A DNA stretch of 64,000 nucleotides from Chryseobacterium defluvii (GTDB taxonomy: Bacteria; Bacteroidota; Bacteroidia; Flavobacteriales; Weeksellaceae): NCBI RefSeq assembly GCF_003634775.1, contig NZ_RBXB01000003.1, positions 868,001-932,000 of the forward strand, read 5' to 3'. Positions 47,835 through 55,888 of the stretch are shown here, in pieces. Under the pieces are notes generated by a model. It saw only the letters and a list, made by a program, of their open reading frames with translations, searched no databases and was not told the origin of the DNA. A program made the position numbers and the translations under genes. Each line of letters starts with the position of its first letter. Position 1 is the stretch's first letter.

Positions 47835-48785
47835 ATGAACATTCAGCAATTGGAGTATCTTATCGCTGTCGATAAGTATAAACATTTTGGAAAAGCGGCT
47901 CAGGCGTGCTTTATTACACAGCCTACTTTAAGTGCCATGATACAAAAATTTGAAGATGAACTGGATGTAAAGGTTTTCGACAGGACAACCCATCCCATCC
48001 GTACTACGGATGTGGGTTTACAGATTATTGACCAGGCCAAGGTAATTATAGAATCTGTCAATGAGTTAAAGAACAAAGCCAACCTTCTGAACAATATTTT
48101 AGGAGGTACTATTAATATAGGAATCATTCCAACTGTTTCATCTTTCATCTTACCTACAGAGATTTTCAAATTCTTAGAAGAAAATCCGAAAATTCAGATG
48201 AATGTAAAGGAGATGACCACGGATAATATTATCAAAGCTTTAAAAGCAGGTGAGCTGGATGCGGGAATCATTTCCACCCCTTACGACAGTGCCGATGAGT
48301 TTTATCAGGATTTCTTATTTAATGAGGAATTGATGATCTACAGTTCGGATACGGAAGCCAATAAAAAGAATTCATACATCATCCCGGAAGAACTGAACGT
48401 TGAAAAAGTATGGCTTCTTGAAGAAGGAAACTGTTTAAGAAATCAGTTTGAGAATATTTGTCATTTAAAGGAAAATACTCTAAAACCCAAGAACTTAGAT
48501 TTTCTTGCCTCCAATATCCAGACTCTTGTCCATATGGTAGATAAGGTAGGCGGAATCAGTATTTTACCTGAATTGGCATTAAGCCAGCTTTCTGAAGAAC
48601 AAAAGAAAAACGTTTTCAGATTTAAAAAGCCTTTCCCTTACAGAGAAATAAGCGTGATTTATTATAAACCGACTTTCAAACAGAAAATTATTGATGAATT
48701 ATCCAATTCTATCAAAGCTTCGTTAAAAGAAAAGCTGAATTTTAATCAAAGTCCGAAAGAATTTGTAAGCATAAAGCCACAATAG
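47835..48785 (+). CDS. oxyR: Hydrogen-peroxide-inducible regulator, LysR family (OxyR)
   Basis: The 316-residue protein has the LysR N-terminal winged helix-turn-helix (MNIQQLEYLIAVDKYKHFGKAAQACF, in pieces, residues 1-26) and a periplasmic-binding-like sensor domain. Two cysteines that could form the OxyR disulfide lie in the sensor domain, in EEGNCLRNQ (about residue 200) and NICHLKEN (about 209), matching the C199-C208 spacing of E. coli OxyR. It is divergent from katA, which is the classical OxyR target. It is monocistronic. Confidence 0.92.
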   Translation: MNIQQLEYLIAVDKYKHFGKAAQACFITQPTLSAMIQKFEDELDVKVFDRTTHPIRTTDVGLQIIDQAKVIIESVNELKNKANLLNNILGGTINIGIIPTVSSFILPTEIFKFLEENPKIQMNVKEMTTDNIIKALKAGELDAGIISTPYDSADEFYQDFLFNEELMIYSSDTEANKKNSYIIPEELNVEKVWLLEEGNCLRNQFENICHLKENTLKPKNLDFLASNIQTLVHMVDKVGGISILPELALSQLSEEQKKNVFRFKKPFPYREISVIYYKPTFKQKIIDELSNSIKASLKEKLNFNQSPKEFVSIKPQ

Positions 48786-48849
48786 TTTCTATCTCATAAA
48801 GCAATATAATTCATTAATTTAAAGAAAATTATAAATAGCGGCTAAAAAT

Positions 48850-48880
48850 TTGAGTATTAAAAAAATAGTGCTTAAATTTG
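48850..48880 (+). promoter_or_regulatory. Promoter of metK (TTG-N20-TAAATTTG)
   Basis: TTG at 48850-48852 and TAAATTTG at 48873-48880 match the Bacteroidetes promoter. Transcription would start about 48886, right before the SAM-II-like aptamer, leaving a leader of about 140 nt. Confidence 0.6.
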
Positions 48881-48893
48881 CCAACGTTTATCA

Positions 48894-48943
48894 ACGAGGA
48901 AAAATTTGACCTGATTGCAACCTCTATAAAAAAATGCTAAAAC
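48894..48943 (+). promoter_or_regulatory. SAM-II-like riboswitch in the metK leader
   Basis: A P1 stem GAGG (48896-48899) with CCTC (48921-48924) closes a loop containing ATTTGACCTGATTGCAA, which is very close to the SAM-II loop AUUUAACCGUAUUGCAA that I recall from the crystallised aptamer. It is followed by AAAAAAATGCTAAAAC, matching the SAM-II 3' strand with its conserved GCUAAAA. SAM-II riboswitches turn off methionine and SAM synthesis when SAM is abundant. Confidence 0.72.
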
Positions 48944-49024
48944 AGTATTCTTTTTTTGAGCTTTCTAGGCAATTATTTCATATTTTTCTGCATTAATTTT
49001 TTAATTTAAAAACAAAAGAATAAT

Positions 49025-50305
49025 ATGTCTTATTTATTTACATCTGAATCCGTTTCAGAAGGACATCCGGATAAAATTGCCGATCAGATTTCCGATGCAT
49101 TAATCGACCATTTCCTAGCATACGATAAAAATTCAAAAGTAGCTTGTGAAACTCTTGTTACAACAGGACAGGTAGTTTTGGCGGGAGAAGTGAAGTCTGA
49201 CGCTTATCTTGATGTACAGACCATCGCCAGAGACGTTATCAATGGAATTGGCTATACAAAAGGTGAATATATGTTCAATGGAGATTCTTGCGGAGTTATT
49301 TCTGCTATTCATGAACAATCACCGGATATTAACCAAGGTGTTGACAGAGCTGTAATTGACGAATCTTTTGAAGGTAAGGCTAATGCTCAGGGAGCTGGTG
49401 ACCAGGGAATGATGTTCGGGTATGCAACTAATGAAACGGCGAACTATATGCCGTTAGCTTTAGATTTGGCACATACTATCCTTAAAGAACTTTCTGCGAT
49501 CAGAAGAGAGAATAAAGAGATCACTTATCTTCGTCCGGATGCTAAAAGCCAGGTTACGATTGAATATTCTGATGATCACAAGCCCGTTAGAATTGATTCT
49601 ATTGTAGTTTCTACTCAGCATGATGATTTCGGAACAGAAGAAGAAATGTTGAACAAGATCCGTGAAGATATCAAGAACATTTTGATTCCGAGAGTAGTGG
49701 CTCAACAGACAGAAGAGATCAAAGCCTTATTCAATGATCAGATCAAATATCATATCAATCCTACTGGGAAATTTGTAATCGGTGGTCCTCACGGAGATAC
49801 AGGTCTGACGGGGAGAAAGATCATTGTAGATACCTATGGTGGAAAAGGAGCCCACGGAGGTGGTGCGTTTTCAGGAAAAGATCCTTCAAAAGTAGACAGA
49901 AGTGCTGCTTATGCAACAAGACACATTGCTAAAAACCTAGTGGCTGCAGGAGTTGCTGATGAAGTTTTGGTACAGGTTTCTTATGCAATCGGTGTTGCTG
50001 AACCTTGTGGTTTATACATCAATACTTACGGAACTTCAAAAGTGGATCTTCATGATGGTGACATTGCTAAAAAAGTGTCAACTATCTTCGATTTAAGACC
50101 TTATGCTATTGAGCAGAACCTTAAATTGAGAAATCCTATTTACCAGGAAACCGCTTCTTACGGACATATGGGTAAAGAACATTATGTAGCTAATAAAACC
50201 TTTAATAAAGGACAAAAGAATGAGCTTACCCTGGAAGGGCTTGAATTCTTTACCTGGGAAAAACTGGACAAAGTAGATGAAATTAAAGCTTCTTTCGGAA
50301 TTTAA
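49025..50305 (+). CDS. metK: S-adenosylmethionine synthase
   Basis: This 426-residue enzyme makes SAM from methionine and ATP. The N-terminal [18 protein letters not shown], the [12 protein letters not shown] block (about residues 120-131) and the Gly-rich loop [20 protein letters not shown] are all diagnostic. It is slightly longer than the usual 385-400 residues because of insertions around residues 170-215 and near the C-terminus. A SAM-II-like aptamer in its leader implies product feedback. It is monocistronic, ending at the hairpin near 50329. Confidence 0.97.
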   Translation: MSYLFTSESVSEGHPDKIADQISDALIDHFLAYDKNSKVACETLVTTGQVVLAGEVKSDAYLDVQTIARDVINGIGYTKGEYMFNGDSCGVISAIHEQSPDINQGVDRAVIDESFEGKANAQGAGDQGMMFGYATNETANYMPLALDLAHTILKELSAIRRENKEITYLRPDAKSQVTIEYSDDHKPVRIDSIVVSTQHDDFGTEEEMLNKIREDIKNILIPRVVAQQTEEIKALFNDQIKYHINPTGKFVIGGPHGDTGLTGRKIIVDTYGGKGAHGGGAFSGKDPSKVDRSAAYATRHIAKNLVAAGVADEVLVQVSYAIGVAEPCGLYINTYGTSKVDLHDGDIAKKVSTIFDLRPYAIEQNLKLRNPIYQETASYGHMGKEHYVANKTFNKGQKNELTLEGLEFFTWEKLDKVDEIKASFGI

Positions 50306-50328
50306 TTTCTTGCTTTTAATAATAAATG

Positions 50329-50362
50329 ACTGCTTTATCCAACAGATAAGGCAGTTTTTTTT
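50329..50362 (+). terminator. Rho-independent terminator after metK
   Basis: ACTGCTTTATC (50329-50339) pairs with GATAAGGCAGT (50345-50355) with one mismatch-type G-U pair and a 5-nt loop, followed by eight Ts. Confidence 0.85.
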
Positions 50363-50384
50363 ATTTTTACATTAAATAAATGAT

Positions 50385-50879
50385 ATGATGACGAACTTTC
50401 GTTTGGCAATTGCTGTTTTGCTTGTATTTTTCTTAGGTAACTTCTCAAAGGCCCAATATACAATGCATAAGATGATTAATGTGGGATATGTATACCAAAA
50501 TCAGAGTTTTGGGGAAGTGGGAGGCAAATTGCTTTTTTTGAAGAATGATGATGTGATTTATAGATTGGGAGGTTCTGCACTAATGGGATCTGCCAATTCC
50601 CAATTTGCGATCATGCCGAAATTGCAGGCGGATGTATTGCTTAATTTTGAAAAAAATGTAGATTTCTATCATTCCTATTATTTTTTGATAGGAGCGGAAG
50701 GAACGAATAAATATGTCGCTCCTAAGGTTGGTGTCACCCTTTTCGGGATCCTGGATCTTACAGGAGGCTATGCTTTTCCCACCGGAGATGCTGAATTAAA
50801 TGGTAAACAATTGAAAGGATTGAATATTAATTTCACACTAAATATCCCTACAGTATTCATTCACGATATGTTTAAATGA
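50385..50879 (+). CDS. Secreted protein of unknown function, possible small outer membrane barrel
   Basis: The 164-residue protein (ATG at 50385 or 50388) has a signal peptide (RLAIAVLLVFFLGNFSKA) and a beta-rich mature part with alternating hydrophobic residues and Gly/Tyr turns (GGKLLFLKNDDVIYRLGGSA, DVLLNFEKNVDFYHSYYFL). Its C-terminus is hydrophobic with FTLNIPTVFIHDMFK. This looks like a small outer membrane protein or secreted beta-sandwich, but I recognise no named family. No neighbour shows its role. Confidence 0.7.
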   Translation: MMTNFRLAIAVLLVFFLGNFSKAQYTMHKMINVGYVYQNQSFGEVGGKLLFLKNDDVIYRLGGSALMGSANSQFAIMPKLQADVLLNFEKNVDFYHSYYFLIGAEGTNKYVAPKVGVTLFGILDLTGGYAFPTGDAELNGKQLKGLNINFTLNIPTVFIHDMFK

Positions 50880-51018
50880 TTTTTTTTAAATATTTTTTGG
50901 AAAAAATTAATAATAGGTTAACAGTTATTAAAATTTTATTATATTTACATCCATAAAATTGTACCCGCCTATTGATTAGACTTTACTCTAAAGAATTGTT
51001 TTGTATTTACAATTAAAG

Positions 51019-51035
51019 CCAGATAAAATATCTGG
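51019..51035. other. Short inverted repeat in the sigma-factor leader
   Basis: CCAGATA (51019-51025) and TATCTGG (51029-51035) form a perfect 7-bp stem with a 3-nt loop, about 40 nt before the sigma factor ATG. A second, weaker stem (AATTGT/ACAATT) precedes it. There is no T-run, so it is not a terminator; it may be a leader structure or protein site. Confidence 0.4.
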
Positions 51036-51075
51036 AAGATAAATTGTCTACAAATATATTATTGAGAAGAAAGTT

Positions 51076-51666
51076 ATGAAATCAAAATCGGATAGCCTAC
51101 TAATTTCCCTTTATCAAAAAGGAGACGAAGAAGCATTGTCAACGCTTATTCATCGTCATCAGAGAGAGCTGTTTACATTCATTTTTTACAAAATTAATGA
51201 TGAAGACCTTGCTAATGATGTTTTTCAGGATACATTTATGAAAATCATCATCATGCTAAAAGAAGGACGCTACAACGAAGAAGGAAAATTTATTCTTTGG
51301 GCCAAAAGAATCGCCCACAATCTTATTATCGATCACTTCAGATTAAAATCGAAAAACATCAAAGTTTCAGAAACCACTTTTGAAACGGATGAATATTCTA
51401 TTTTCGACCTGATAAGAGAACCCTCTGAAAACATTGAAGACCAGCTGGTAACCAATCAGATCCAGGAAGATTTATTGAGAATGTTGCAATTCCTGCCGGA
51501 AAATCAACAGGAAGTGATTAAACTAAGATTTTTTGACGGCTTAAGCTTCAAGGAAATTGCAGATCATACCAATATGAGTATCAATACAACCTTAGGAAGA
51601 GTGCGATATGCCTTGATAAACCTGAGAAAAATCATGGATGAGAATAATATTATACTAACCAGATAA
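51076..51666 (+). CDS. RNA polymerase sigma factor, sigma-70 family (ECF-like)
   Basis: The 196-residue protein has sigma region 2 (residues 20-85: HRHQRELFTFIFYKI, DLANDVFQDTFMKI, FILWAKRIAHNLIIDHFR) and region 4 (about 130-185: LLRMLQFLPENQQEVIKLRF, SFKEIADHTNMSINTTLGRV). Regions 1 and 3 are absent, so it is an ECF-type sigma factor. No anti-sigma gene follows; only a 44-codon ORF and unrelated genes do. Such stand-alone sigma factors are common in Flavobacteriia. It probably directs a stress or envelope regulon, but the target is unknown. Confidence 0.93.
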   Translation: MKSKSDSLLISLYQKGDEEALSTLIHRHQRELFTFIFYKINDEDLANDVFQDTFMKIIIMLKEGRYNEEGKFILWAKRIAHNLIIDHFRLKSKNIKVSETTFETDEYSIFDLIREPSENIEDQLVTNQIQEDLLRMLQFLPENQQEVIKLRFFDGLSFKEIADHTNMSINTTLGRVRYALINLRKIMDENNIILTR

Positions 51667-51711
51667 TAATTCTTAATATTTCTCGTTTTAAGGAAAAACA
51701 TTCACTCGCCT

Positions 51712-51846
51712 ATGAGAAAAAATGATTCCCTAAAAGAGAAAACTTTGAAACCAAAAAAACAAACAATTGATTTTTTGCTTAACTTTTCAAAGAACTTGGA
51801 AGTTGTTAAGACCAAGAATAAGAATTATCCGATTTCCAAAAATTAA
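51712..51846 (+). CDS. 44-residue basic small protein after the sigma factor
   Basis: An ATG at 51712 opens a 44-codon frame ending at TAA 51844-51846. The peptide is basic and amphipathic with a central LLNFSKNLEVVK helix-like stretch. It starts 45 nt after the sigma gene and ends before the HAD gene promoter. The length, position and clean frame suggest a real small protein, possibly linked to the sigma factor, but I know of no family. No separate promoter is visible, so it would be cotranscribed with the sigma gene. Confidence 0.5.
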   Translation: MRKNDSLKEKTLKPKKQTIDFLLNFSKNLEVVKTKNKNYPISKN

Positions 51847-51852
51847 AATTAT

Positions 51853-51860
51853 TAATTTTG
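51853..51860 (+). promoter_or_regulatory. Promoter -7 box TAATTTTG just before a start codon
   Basis: TAATTTTG lies 6 nt before the ATG at 51867, which implies a leaderless mRNA for the HAD hydrolase. The box overlaps the stop region of the 44-residue ORF. Confidence 0.55.
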
Positions 51861-51866
51861 TGCTGT

Positions 51867-52562
51867 ATGAATATTCAGCACATTTTTTTTGATCTCGACA
51901 ATACGCTTTGGGATCACCGCAAGAACGCCTACCGTACCATCAAAGACCTTTTCGAAAAACAGGAAATTACTTTACAGTATCATATTGATTTTGAAGAATT
52001 TCACAGTGTTTATCATGAAATTAATGAAACCCTGTGGGAAAAGATCAGAGATGGGATTATTGGAAAAGAATACCTGAGAAAGCATCGTTTTTATGATACA
52101 TTCAACCATTTCGGTGTTGATAATGAAGCGCTTTCCATGTATTTTGAAGAACATTTTCTTGATAAAATCCTTAATCATAATGAGCTGGTGGAGGGGGCAG
52201 AACCTATTTTGCAATACCTGAAATCAAAGGGATATACTTTGCATGTGATCTCTAACGGTTTTCAGGAAGTAACGGAAAGAAAATGCCTTCTATCGGGAAT
52301 TGCCAAGTATTTCAATACCATTACCAGTGCAGATTCCGTAGGAGTAAGAAAACCCGATCCTGCTATTTTTGAATACTCTTTAGGGCTTTCTCAAGCAAAA
52401 AAAGAGGAAAGTATCTTAATTGGTGATGACTGGATTGCAGATGTAGTGGGCGCGCAAAATTTCGGGATGGATGTTATTTTCTTTGATGCCTTGAATGAAA
52501 ACAGAGAAGAAGAAGGATTGAAAACGATCAAGTATCTTTTACAAATAAAAAACTATCTATAA
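51867..52562 (+). CDS. HAD-family nucleotidase (YjjG-like)
   Basis: From ATG 51867 the protein has 231 residues. The HAD motifs are FFDLDNTLW (motif I, residues 6-14), SNGF (motif II, about 127-130), KPDPAIF (motif III) and GDDWIADVVGAQN (motif IV). The order and cap size match the YjjG type of noncanonical pyrimidine nucleotidase. It dephosphorylates small nucleotides. It starts with MNIQHIFF; a longer TTG start three codons upstream lies in the promoter box and is unlikely. The next gene begins 1 nt after the stop. Confidence 0.88.
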   Translation: MNIQHIFFDLDNTLWDHRKNAYRTIKDLFEKQEITLQYHIDFEEFHSVYHEINETLWEKIRDGIIGKEYLRKHRFYDTFNHFGVDNEALSMYFEEHFLDKILNHNELVEGAEPILQYLKSKGYTLHVISNGFQEVTERKCLLSGIAKYFNTITSADSVGVRKPDPAIFEYSLGLSQAKKEESILIGDDWIADVVGAQNFGMDVIFFDALNENREEEGLKTIKYLLQIKNYL

Positions 52563-52563
52563 G

Positions 52564-53040
52564 ATGAAAATTCAAAATCAAAATGCAACTCTTGCTTCTT
52601 CCTTAAAGAGGATCAATGTTATTTTTTTCGGTTTACTTTTCGGTATGGTATCGATGGGGAGTATAATTTATGTAATAAATCCTACGGAAAACTTCGATTT
52701 TAATTTCAAAAACCCTCTTTTGATTATTATGATGGTCGTTATGATCGCCGGAGTTTTTGCCAGTGGATTTTTGTATAATACGCTGAAAAGTAAAATTGAG
52801 ACAAAAGATTCTTTACAAGATAAAATTGCAAAAATTCAGCAGGCATTGATTATAAAATTTGCTTTAATTGAAGGACCTGCTTTATTAGGAATTATATTAT
52901 TTTTAGTAGAATCTAATCTTGCATTTCTGATACTTTCTGTTCTGATGATCCTTTACTTTGTCACTTTGAAACCAAGTAAAAATAAGCTTGCGGATGATAT
53001 GAATCTTACCTCTCAGGAGAGGAGAGAAATTGGAGAATAA
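52564..53040 (+). CDS. Four-helix membrane protein of unknown function
   Basis: The 158-residue protein is hydrophobic with about four membrane segments (about residues 15-38, 48-70, 95-118 and 122-140) and a charged C-terminus (SKNKLADDMNLTSQERREIGE). It lies 1 nt after the HAD nucleotidase gene, so the two are translationally coupled. No motif is recognised. Confidence 0.72.
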   Translation: MKIQNQNATLASSLKRINVIFFGLLFGMVSMGSIIYVINPTENFDFNFKNPLLIIMMVVMIAGVFASGFLYNTLKSKIETKDSLQDKIAKIQQALIIKFALIEGPALLGIILFLVESNLAFLILSVLMILYFVTLKPSKNKLADDMNLTSQERREIGE

Positions 53041-53043
53041 AAA

Positions 53044-53072
53044 TAAAGCCTTTCAATCTGAAAGGCTTTTTT
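53044..53072 (+). terminator. Bidirectional terminator between a membrane protein gene and trpS
   Basis: AAAGCCTTTCA (53045-53055) pairs with TGAAAGGCTTT (53059-53069) across a 3-nt loop, with A-rich and T-rich flanks. It serves the two convergent genes. Confidence 0.88.
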
Positions 53073-53093
53073 ATGGATTTAAAGTCAGGAATA

Positions 53094-54062
53094 CTAAATT
53101 CCCAAACTTGTTCTTACTCTTTTGATTGTCTCCAGAGCAATTACTCTTGTTTTTTCAGCTCCTTCCTGAAGTTTGGCTTCCAATTCATCCAAATTATTCA
53201 TGTAATAGGTAAATAATTCTCTTTCTTTAGCGAAACGGGTTAAAATTAAATGTAAAAGTTCCGTTTTAGCATGTCCGTAACCGAAGTTTCCAGCCAGGTA
53301 TTTCGCTCTTAATTCTTCCGTCTGTCCAGGAGTGGCGATCAATTGATAAATGGCGAATACCTTATCCGTTTCAGGATCTTTTGGCTCTTCAAGGCTTTTA
53401 GAATCCGTTTCGATGCTCATTACCTGCTTTTTCAGTTCTTTTTCAGGTAAGAAAATATTGATGATGTTCCCTCTGGATTTAGACATTTTCTGTCCGTCGA
53501 TTCCGGGAACGTATTTCGTGTTTTCCTGAAGCTCAGATTGCGGGAGTACAAAAACCTCACCCATCTGGTTGTTGAATCTGGAAGCTACATCACGGGCTAT
53601 TTCTAAATGTTGAAGCTGATCTTTTCCTACAGGCACAATTTCCGCATCGTACAATAAAATATCTGCAGCCATCAGAATAGGATAGGTAAACAAACCTGCA
53701 TTGACGTCCTGAAGTCTGTCTGCTTTATCTTTAAAAGAATGAGCAAGCGTTAATCTCTGATAAGGGAAAAAACATGATAAATGCCAAGATAGTTCACAGG
53801 TTTCAGGGATATCACTTTGTCTGTAAAAATAGGTTTTTTCCGTATCCAGCCCACAAGCAAGCCAAGCCGCAGCGATCTCGTAGGTATTTTGTTTTAGCTC
53901 TTCCGCATTTTTAATCTGTGTCAGCGAATGAAGGTTCGCAATGAATAAAAATGACTCATTTCCTTCCTGCTTCGATAGTTCGATGGCAGGAATAATAGCA
54001 CCTAATAAATTCCCAAGGTGCGGTGTTCCGGTGGCTTGAATGCCGGTAAGAATTCTTGACAT
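53094..54062 (-). CDS. trpS: Tryptophan--tRNA ligase
   Basis: The 322-residue class I enzyme charges tRNA(Trp). It has a HIGH-like signature TPHLGNLLGAI (residues 13-23) and KMSKSRGN (about 195-202). Length is normal. A -7 box on the minus strand (54093-54100) supplies its own promoter about 31 nt upstream. It ends at the bidirectional terminator at 53044. Confidence 0.97.
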   Translation of the reverse strand: MSRILTGIQATGTPHLGNLLGAIIPAIELSKQEGNESFLFIANLHSLTQIKNAEELKQNTYEIAAAWLACGLDTEKTYFYRQSDIPETCELSWHLSCFFPYQRLTLAHSFKDKADRLQDVNAGLFTYPILMAADILLYDAEIVPVGKDQLQHLEIARDVASRFNNQMGEVFVLPQSELQENTKYVPGIDGQKMSKSRGNIINIFLPEKELKKQVMSIETDSKSLEEPKDPETDKVFAIYQLIATPGQTEELRAKYLAGNFGYGHAKTELLHLILTRFAKERELFTYYMNNLDELEAKLQEGAEKTRVIALETIKRVRTSLGI

Positions 54063-54092
54063 TTGTTTTTATTTATAAAAATTAATGAATTG

Positions 54093-54100
54093 CAAATTTA
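54093..54100 (-). promoter_or_regulatory. Promoter -7 box TAAATTTG for trpS
   Basis: On the minus strand TAAATTTG (54100 to 54093) precedes the trpS ATG by 30 nt, separating trpS from the sanA-like gene upstream. Confidence 0.55.
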
Positions 54101-54160
54101 ATAGGTTTGAATGGATTTTCTGGAATCAATACTAATATTATTAAAAGTCCGAATGTTTTT

Positions 54161-54244
54161 CGCACACAGATTACTCAGATTTTCACAGACAATTATGCTA
54201 TTAAAAAAGGATTTGCGTTATCTGTTTTAATCTGCGAGGGAAAT
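54161..54244. repeat. Intergenic palindromic repeat, copy B (imperfect)
   Basis: CGCACACAGATTACTCAG at 54161 onward and TTTTAATCTGCGAGGGAAAT ending near 54244 form an imperfect inverted repeat with CAGATTA/TAATCTG as its core. Internal TTTTCACAGAC and TTATCTGTTT resemble the arms of copies A and C. Confidence 0.55.
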
Positions 54245-54247
54245 ATT

Positions 54248-54892
54248 TTATGGAATCAAAATCCTATCTCCCCCGAATTTAGGTTCAACTCCGAAAAGCA
54301 AATCCCAATAAGCTTTTGCCTTGGCTATATATTCACGGATATTGGTCTTTAATCCGGCATATTTGTTGACATCCGGTGCGTTATATCCATAGGCTTCCAT
54401 TCCATTTTTCCGGGCTAAAAAGACAGCTCTCTCATTATGGAACTTTTGCGAAATGATAACCAGTTTTTTCTGCCCGAAGATGTCTTTTGCCCTTACAACA
54501 GAATCCAGTGTTCTAAAACCGGCGAAATCCATGAAAATTTTATCTTGCGGAATACCATATTTCATTAAAGTCAATTGCATATCCTCAGGTTCATTATAAT
54601 CTTTTCTGCTGTTGTCTCCGCTTACGATTACATATTGAATTTTCCCGCTTTTGTAAAGATCAACGGTTGCCTGAATCCTGTTATAGAAATAAGCATTCGG
54701 CATTCCGTTGCTTAACGTTTTGCTGGTTCCAAGGAGTAATGCCGTTTTCGTTGCGGGAACATCTGCAATAGTATAAGATACAAAAGCGTCACTTTGCTTT
54801 TTAATGCTGTAGTTGGCAAAAGCAATAAAAATAATTCCTGCGACGATAAGAAGCAGGAAAATTTTAAAAATATTTTTGATTATTTTTTTCAT
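54248..54892 (-). CDS. SanA/YdcF-like membrane protein (DUF218)
   Basis: The 214-residue protein has an N-terminal membrane anchor (about residues 4-26) and a DUF218 domain, with ALLLGTSKTLSNGMPNAYFY and VIVSGDNSRKDYNEPEDM (about 90-107) typical of SanA/SanA-like proteins. E. coli SanA contributes to envelope barrier function. It lies 3 nt after lspA, so it is likely cotranscribed with it. Exact activity is unknown. Confidence 0.85.
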   Translation of the reverse strand: MKKIIKNIFKIFLLLIVAGIIFIAFANYSIKKQSDAFVSYTIADVPATKTALLLGTSKTLSNGMPNAYFYNRIQATVDLYKSGKIQYVIVSGDNSRKDYNEPEDMQLTLMKYGIPQDKIFMDFAGFRTLDSVVRAKDIFGQKKLVIISQKFHNERAVFLARKNGMEAYGYNAPDVNKYAGLKTNIREYIAKAKAYWDLLFGVEPKFGGDRILIP

Positions 54893-54895
54893 TTT

Positions 54896-55534
54896 TTAAA
54901 ATTCAAGGCCGTTGGGAAATGCCTTTTTCCTGAAAATTAACAATAGGACCGCTCCAATGGTAATGGCTGAATCCGCAACATTGAAAATATATTTGAAAAA
55001 TTCAATATGTTTTCCTCCGATTAACGGAACATTTTCAGGAACGTTCCAGTCTACCAAAGGGAAGTGGAGCATATCTACCACACAACCTTTCATAAATGTG
55101 GAATACCCTTCACCAAAAGGGACGAATTTAGAAACTCCGCCATAGCCGATCCATCGATCGATGCTTGGGTCATAGACTGTTCCGCTGTCGAAAATCAAAC
55201 CATAAAACATTCCGTCAATAAGGTTTCCGATTGCTCCGGCAAAAATCATGGCCATTGGAATCAAAAGGTAATTGGATTCTCCTCTTTGCAGCCACTTTTT
55301 GAAAAGATAAATCATTCCTCCGATCAATAATACCCTTACAATCACCAGGAAATATTTACCGATTATTCCTCCGAAATGAAGTCCGTAAGCCATTCCCGGG
55401 TTTTCTACAAAGGTAAGTTTGAATCCCGGTAAGACAGAGATACTGTCATCAAGGTTAAAATGTGTTTTAATATAGATTTTTGAAGCCTGGTCAATTAATA
55501 ATATAAGGAATGTTACGGCTAGGATCTTTTTCAA
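54896..55534 (-). CDS. lspA: Lipoprotein signal peptidase (signal peptidase II)
   Basis: This 212-residue aspartic protease cleaves the signal from prolipoproteins. It has about four helices. The catalytic Asp residues are in GNLIDGMFYGLIFDSG (about residues 108-123) and FNVADSAITIG (about 184-194). An insertion of about 45 residues between the two Asp blocks makes it longer than the usual 160; this is common in Bacteroidetes. Several lipoproteins in this window need it. It belongs to the ileS-dksA-lspA gene order seen in many bacteria. Confidence 0.94.
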   Translation of the reverse strand: MKKILAVTFLILLIDQASKIYIKTHFNLDDSISVLPGFKLTFVENPGMAYGLHFGGIIGKYFLVIVRVLLIGGMIYLFKKWLQRGESNYLLIPMAMIFAGAIGNLIDGMFYGLIFDSGTVYDPSIDRWIGYGGVSKFVPFGEGYSTFMKGCVVDMLHFPLVDWNVPENVPLIGGKHIEFFKYIFNVADSAITIGAVLLLIFRKKAFPNGLEF

Positions 55535-55562
55535 GGTTTCTAAATTTTATCTTTCTTTAATT

Positions 55563-55809
55563 TTACTTTTTGGACAATTCATCAAGTCTTTTCCTGTCTT
55601 TTGCAGAAAGATCATTGATGCCATTTTTGCCCATTTTACCTAAAAGCTGGTCGATTTCTTTTTCTCTTTCCGCGCCTGTCGGAATTAAACTGATCATCAA
55701 TGGTATAATTCTTTTGTTTATCCGGAAAGAACCTGTTTTTGATCCAATCCCTGTTGAAAAACCAAAGAACCGCGATAAGAATAATCCCTAAAATCAAATA
55801 TTCGCTCAT
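55563..55809 (-). pseudogene. Frameshifted small membrane-anchored protein gene (about 81 residues if intact)
   Basis: Read on the minus strand from ATG 55807-55809, the N-terminal part encodes a membrane helix (EYLILGIILIAVLWFF) then NYTIDDQFNSDRR before drifting into a false tail and stopping at 55636-55638. The other frame continues with EREKEIDQLLGKMGKNGIND and ends at TAA 55563-55565. Deleting one G in AGGCGCGGAAAG (plus strand about 55670-55674) joins them into FNSDRREREKEIDQLL. The family resembles the short domain found after Bacteroidetes rhomboid proteins (DUF6576, I believe). Either a real mutation or a sequencing error; the intact frame is clear on both sides. Confidence 0.75.
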
Positions 55810-55821
55810 GGGTATACATTA

Positions 55822-55870
55822 AAAATTAGGTTTATAAAGTATTGATGAAATACCATATAAACCCAAATTT
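55822..55870 (-). terminator. Terminator-like hairpin after the dksA-like gene
   Basis: GGTTTATA (55829-55836) pairs with TATAAACC (55856-55863), and an inner GTATT/AATAC stem extends it. On the minus strand the hairpin is followed by TAATTTTTAA. It could end transcription from the dksA-like gene before the small gene. Confidence 0.6.
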
Positions 55871-55888
55871 ATTGTTGCAAACCTACTG

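Noticed and set aside
55570..55791. 73-codon plus-strand open frame
   Set aside because: It is antisense to the frameshifted minus-strand gene, whose two frames give clear family-like protein sequence; the plus-strand product is hydrophobic junk with no start context.
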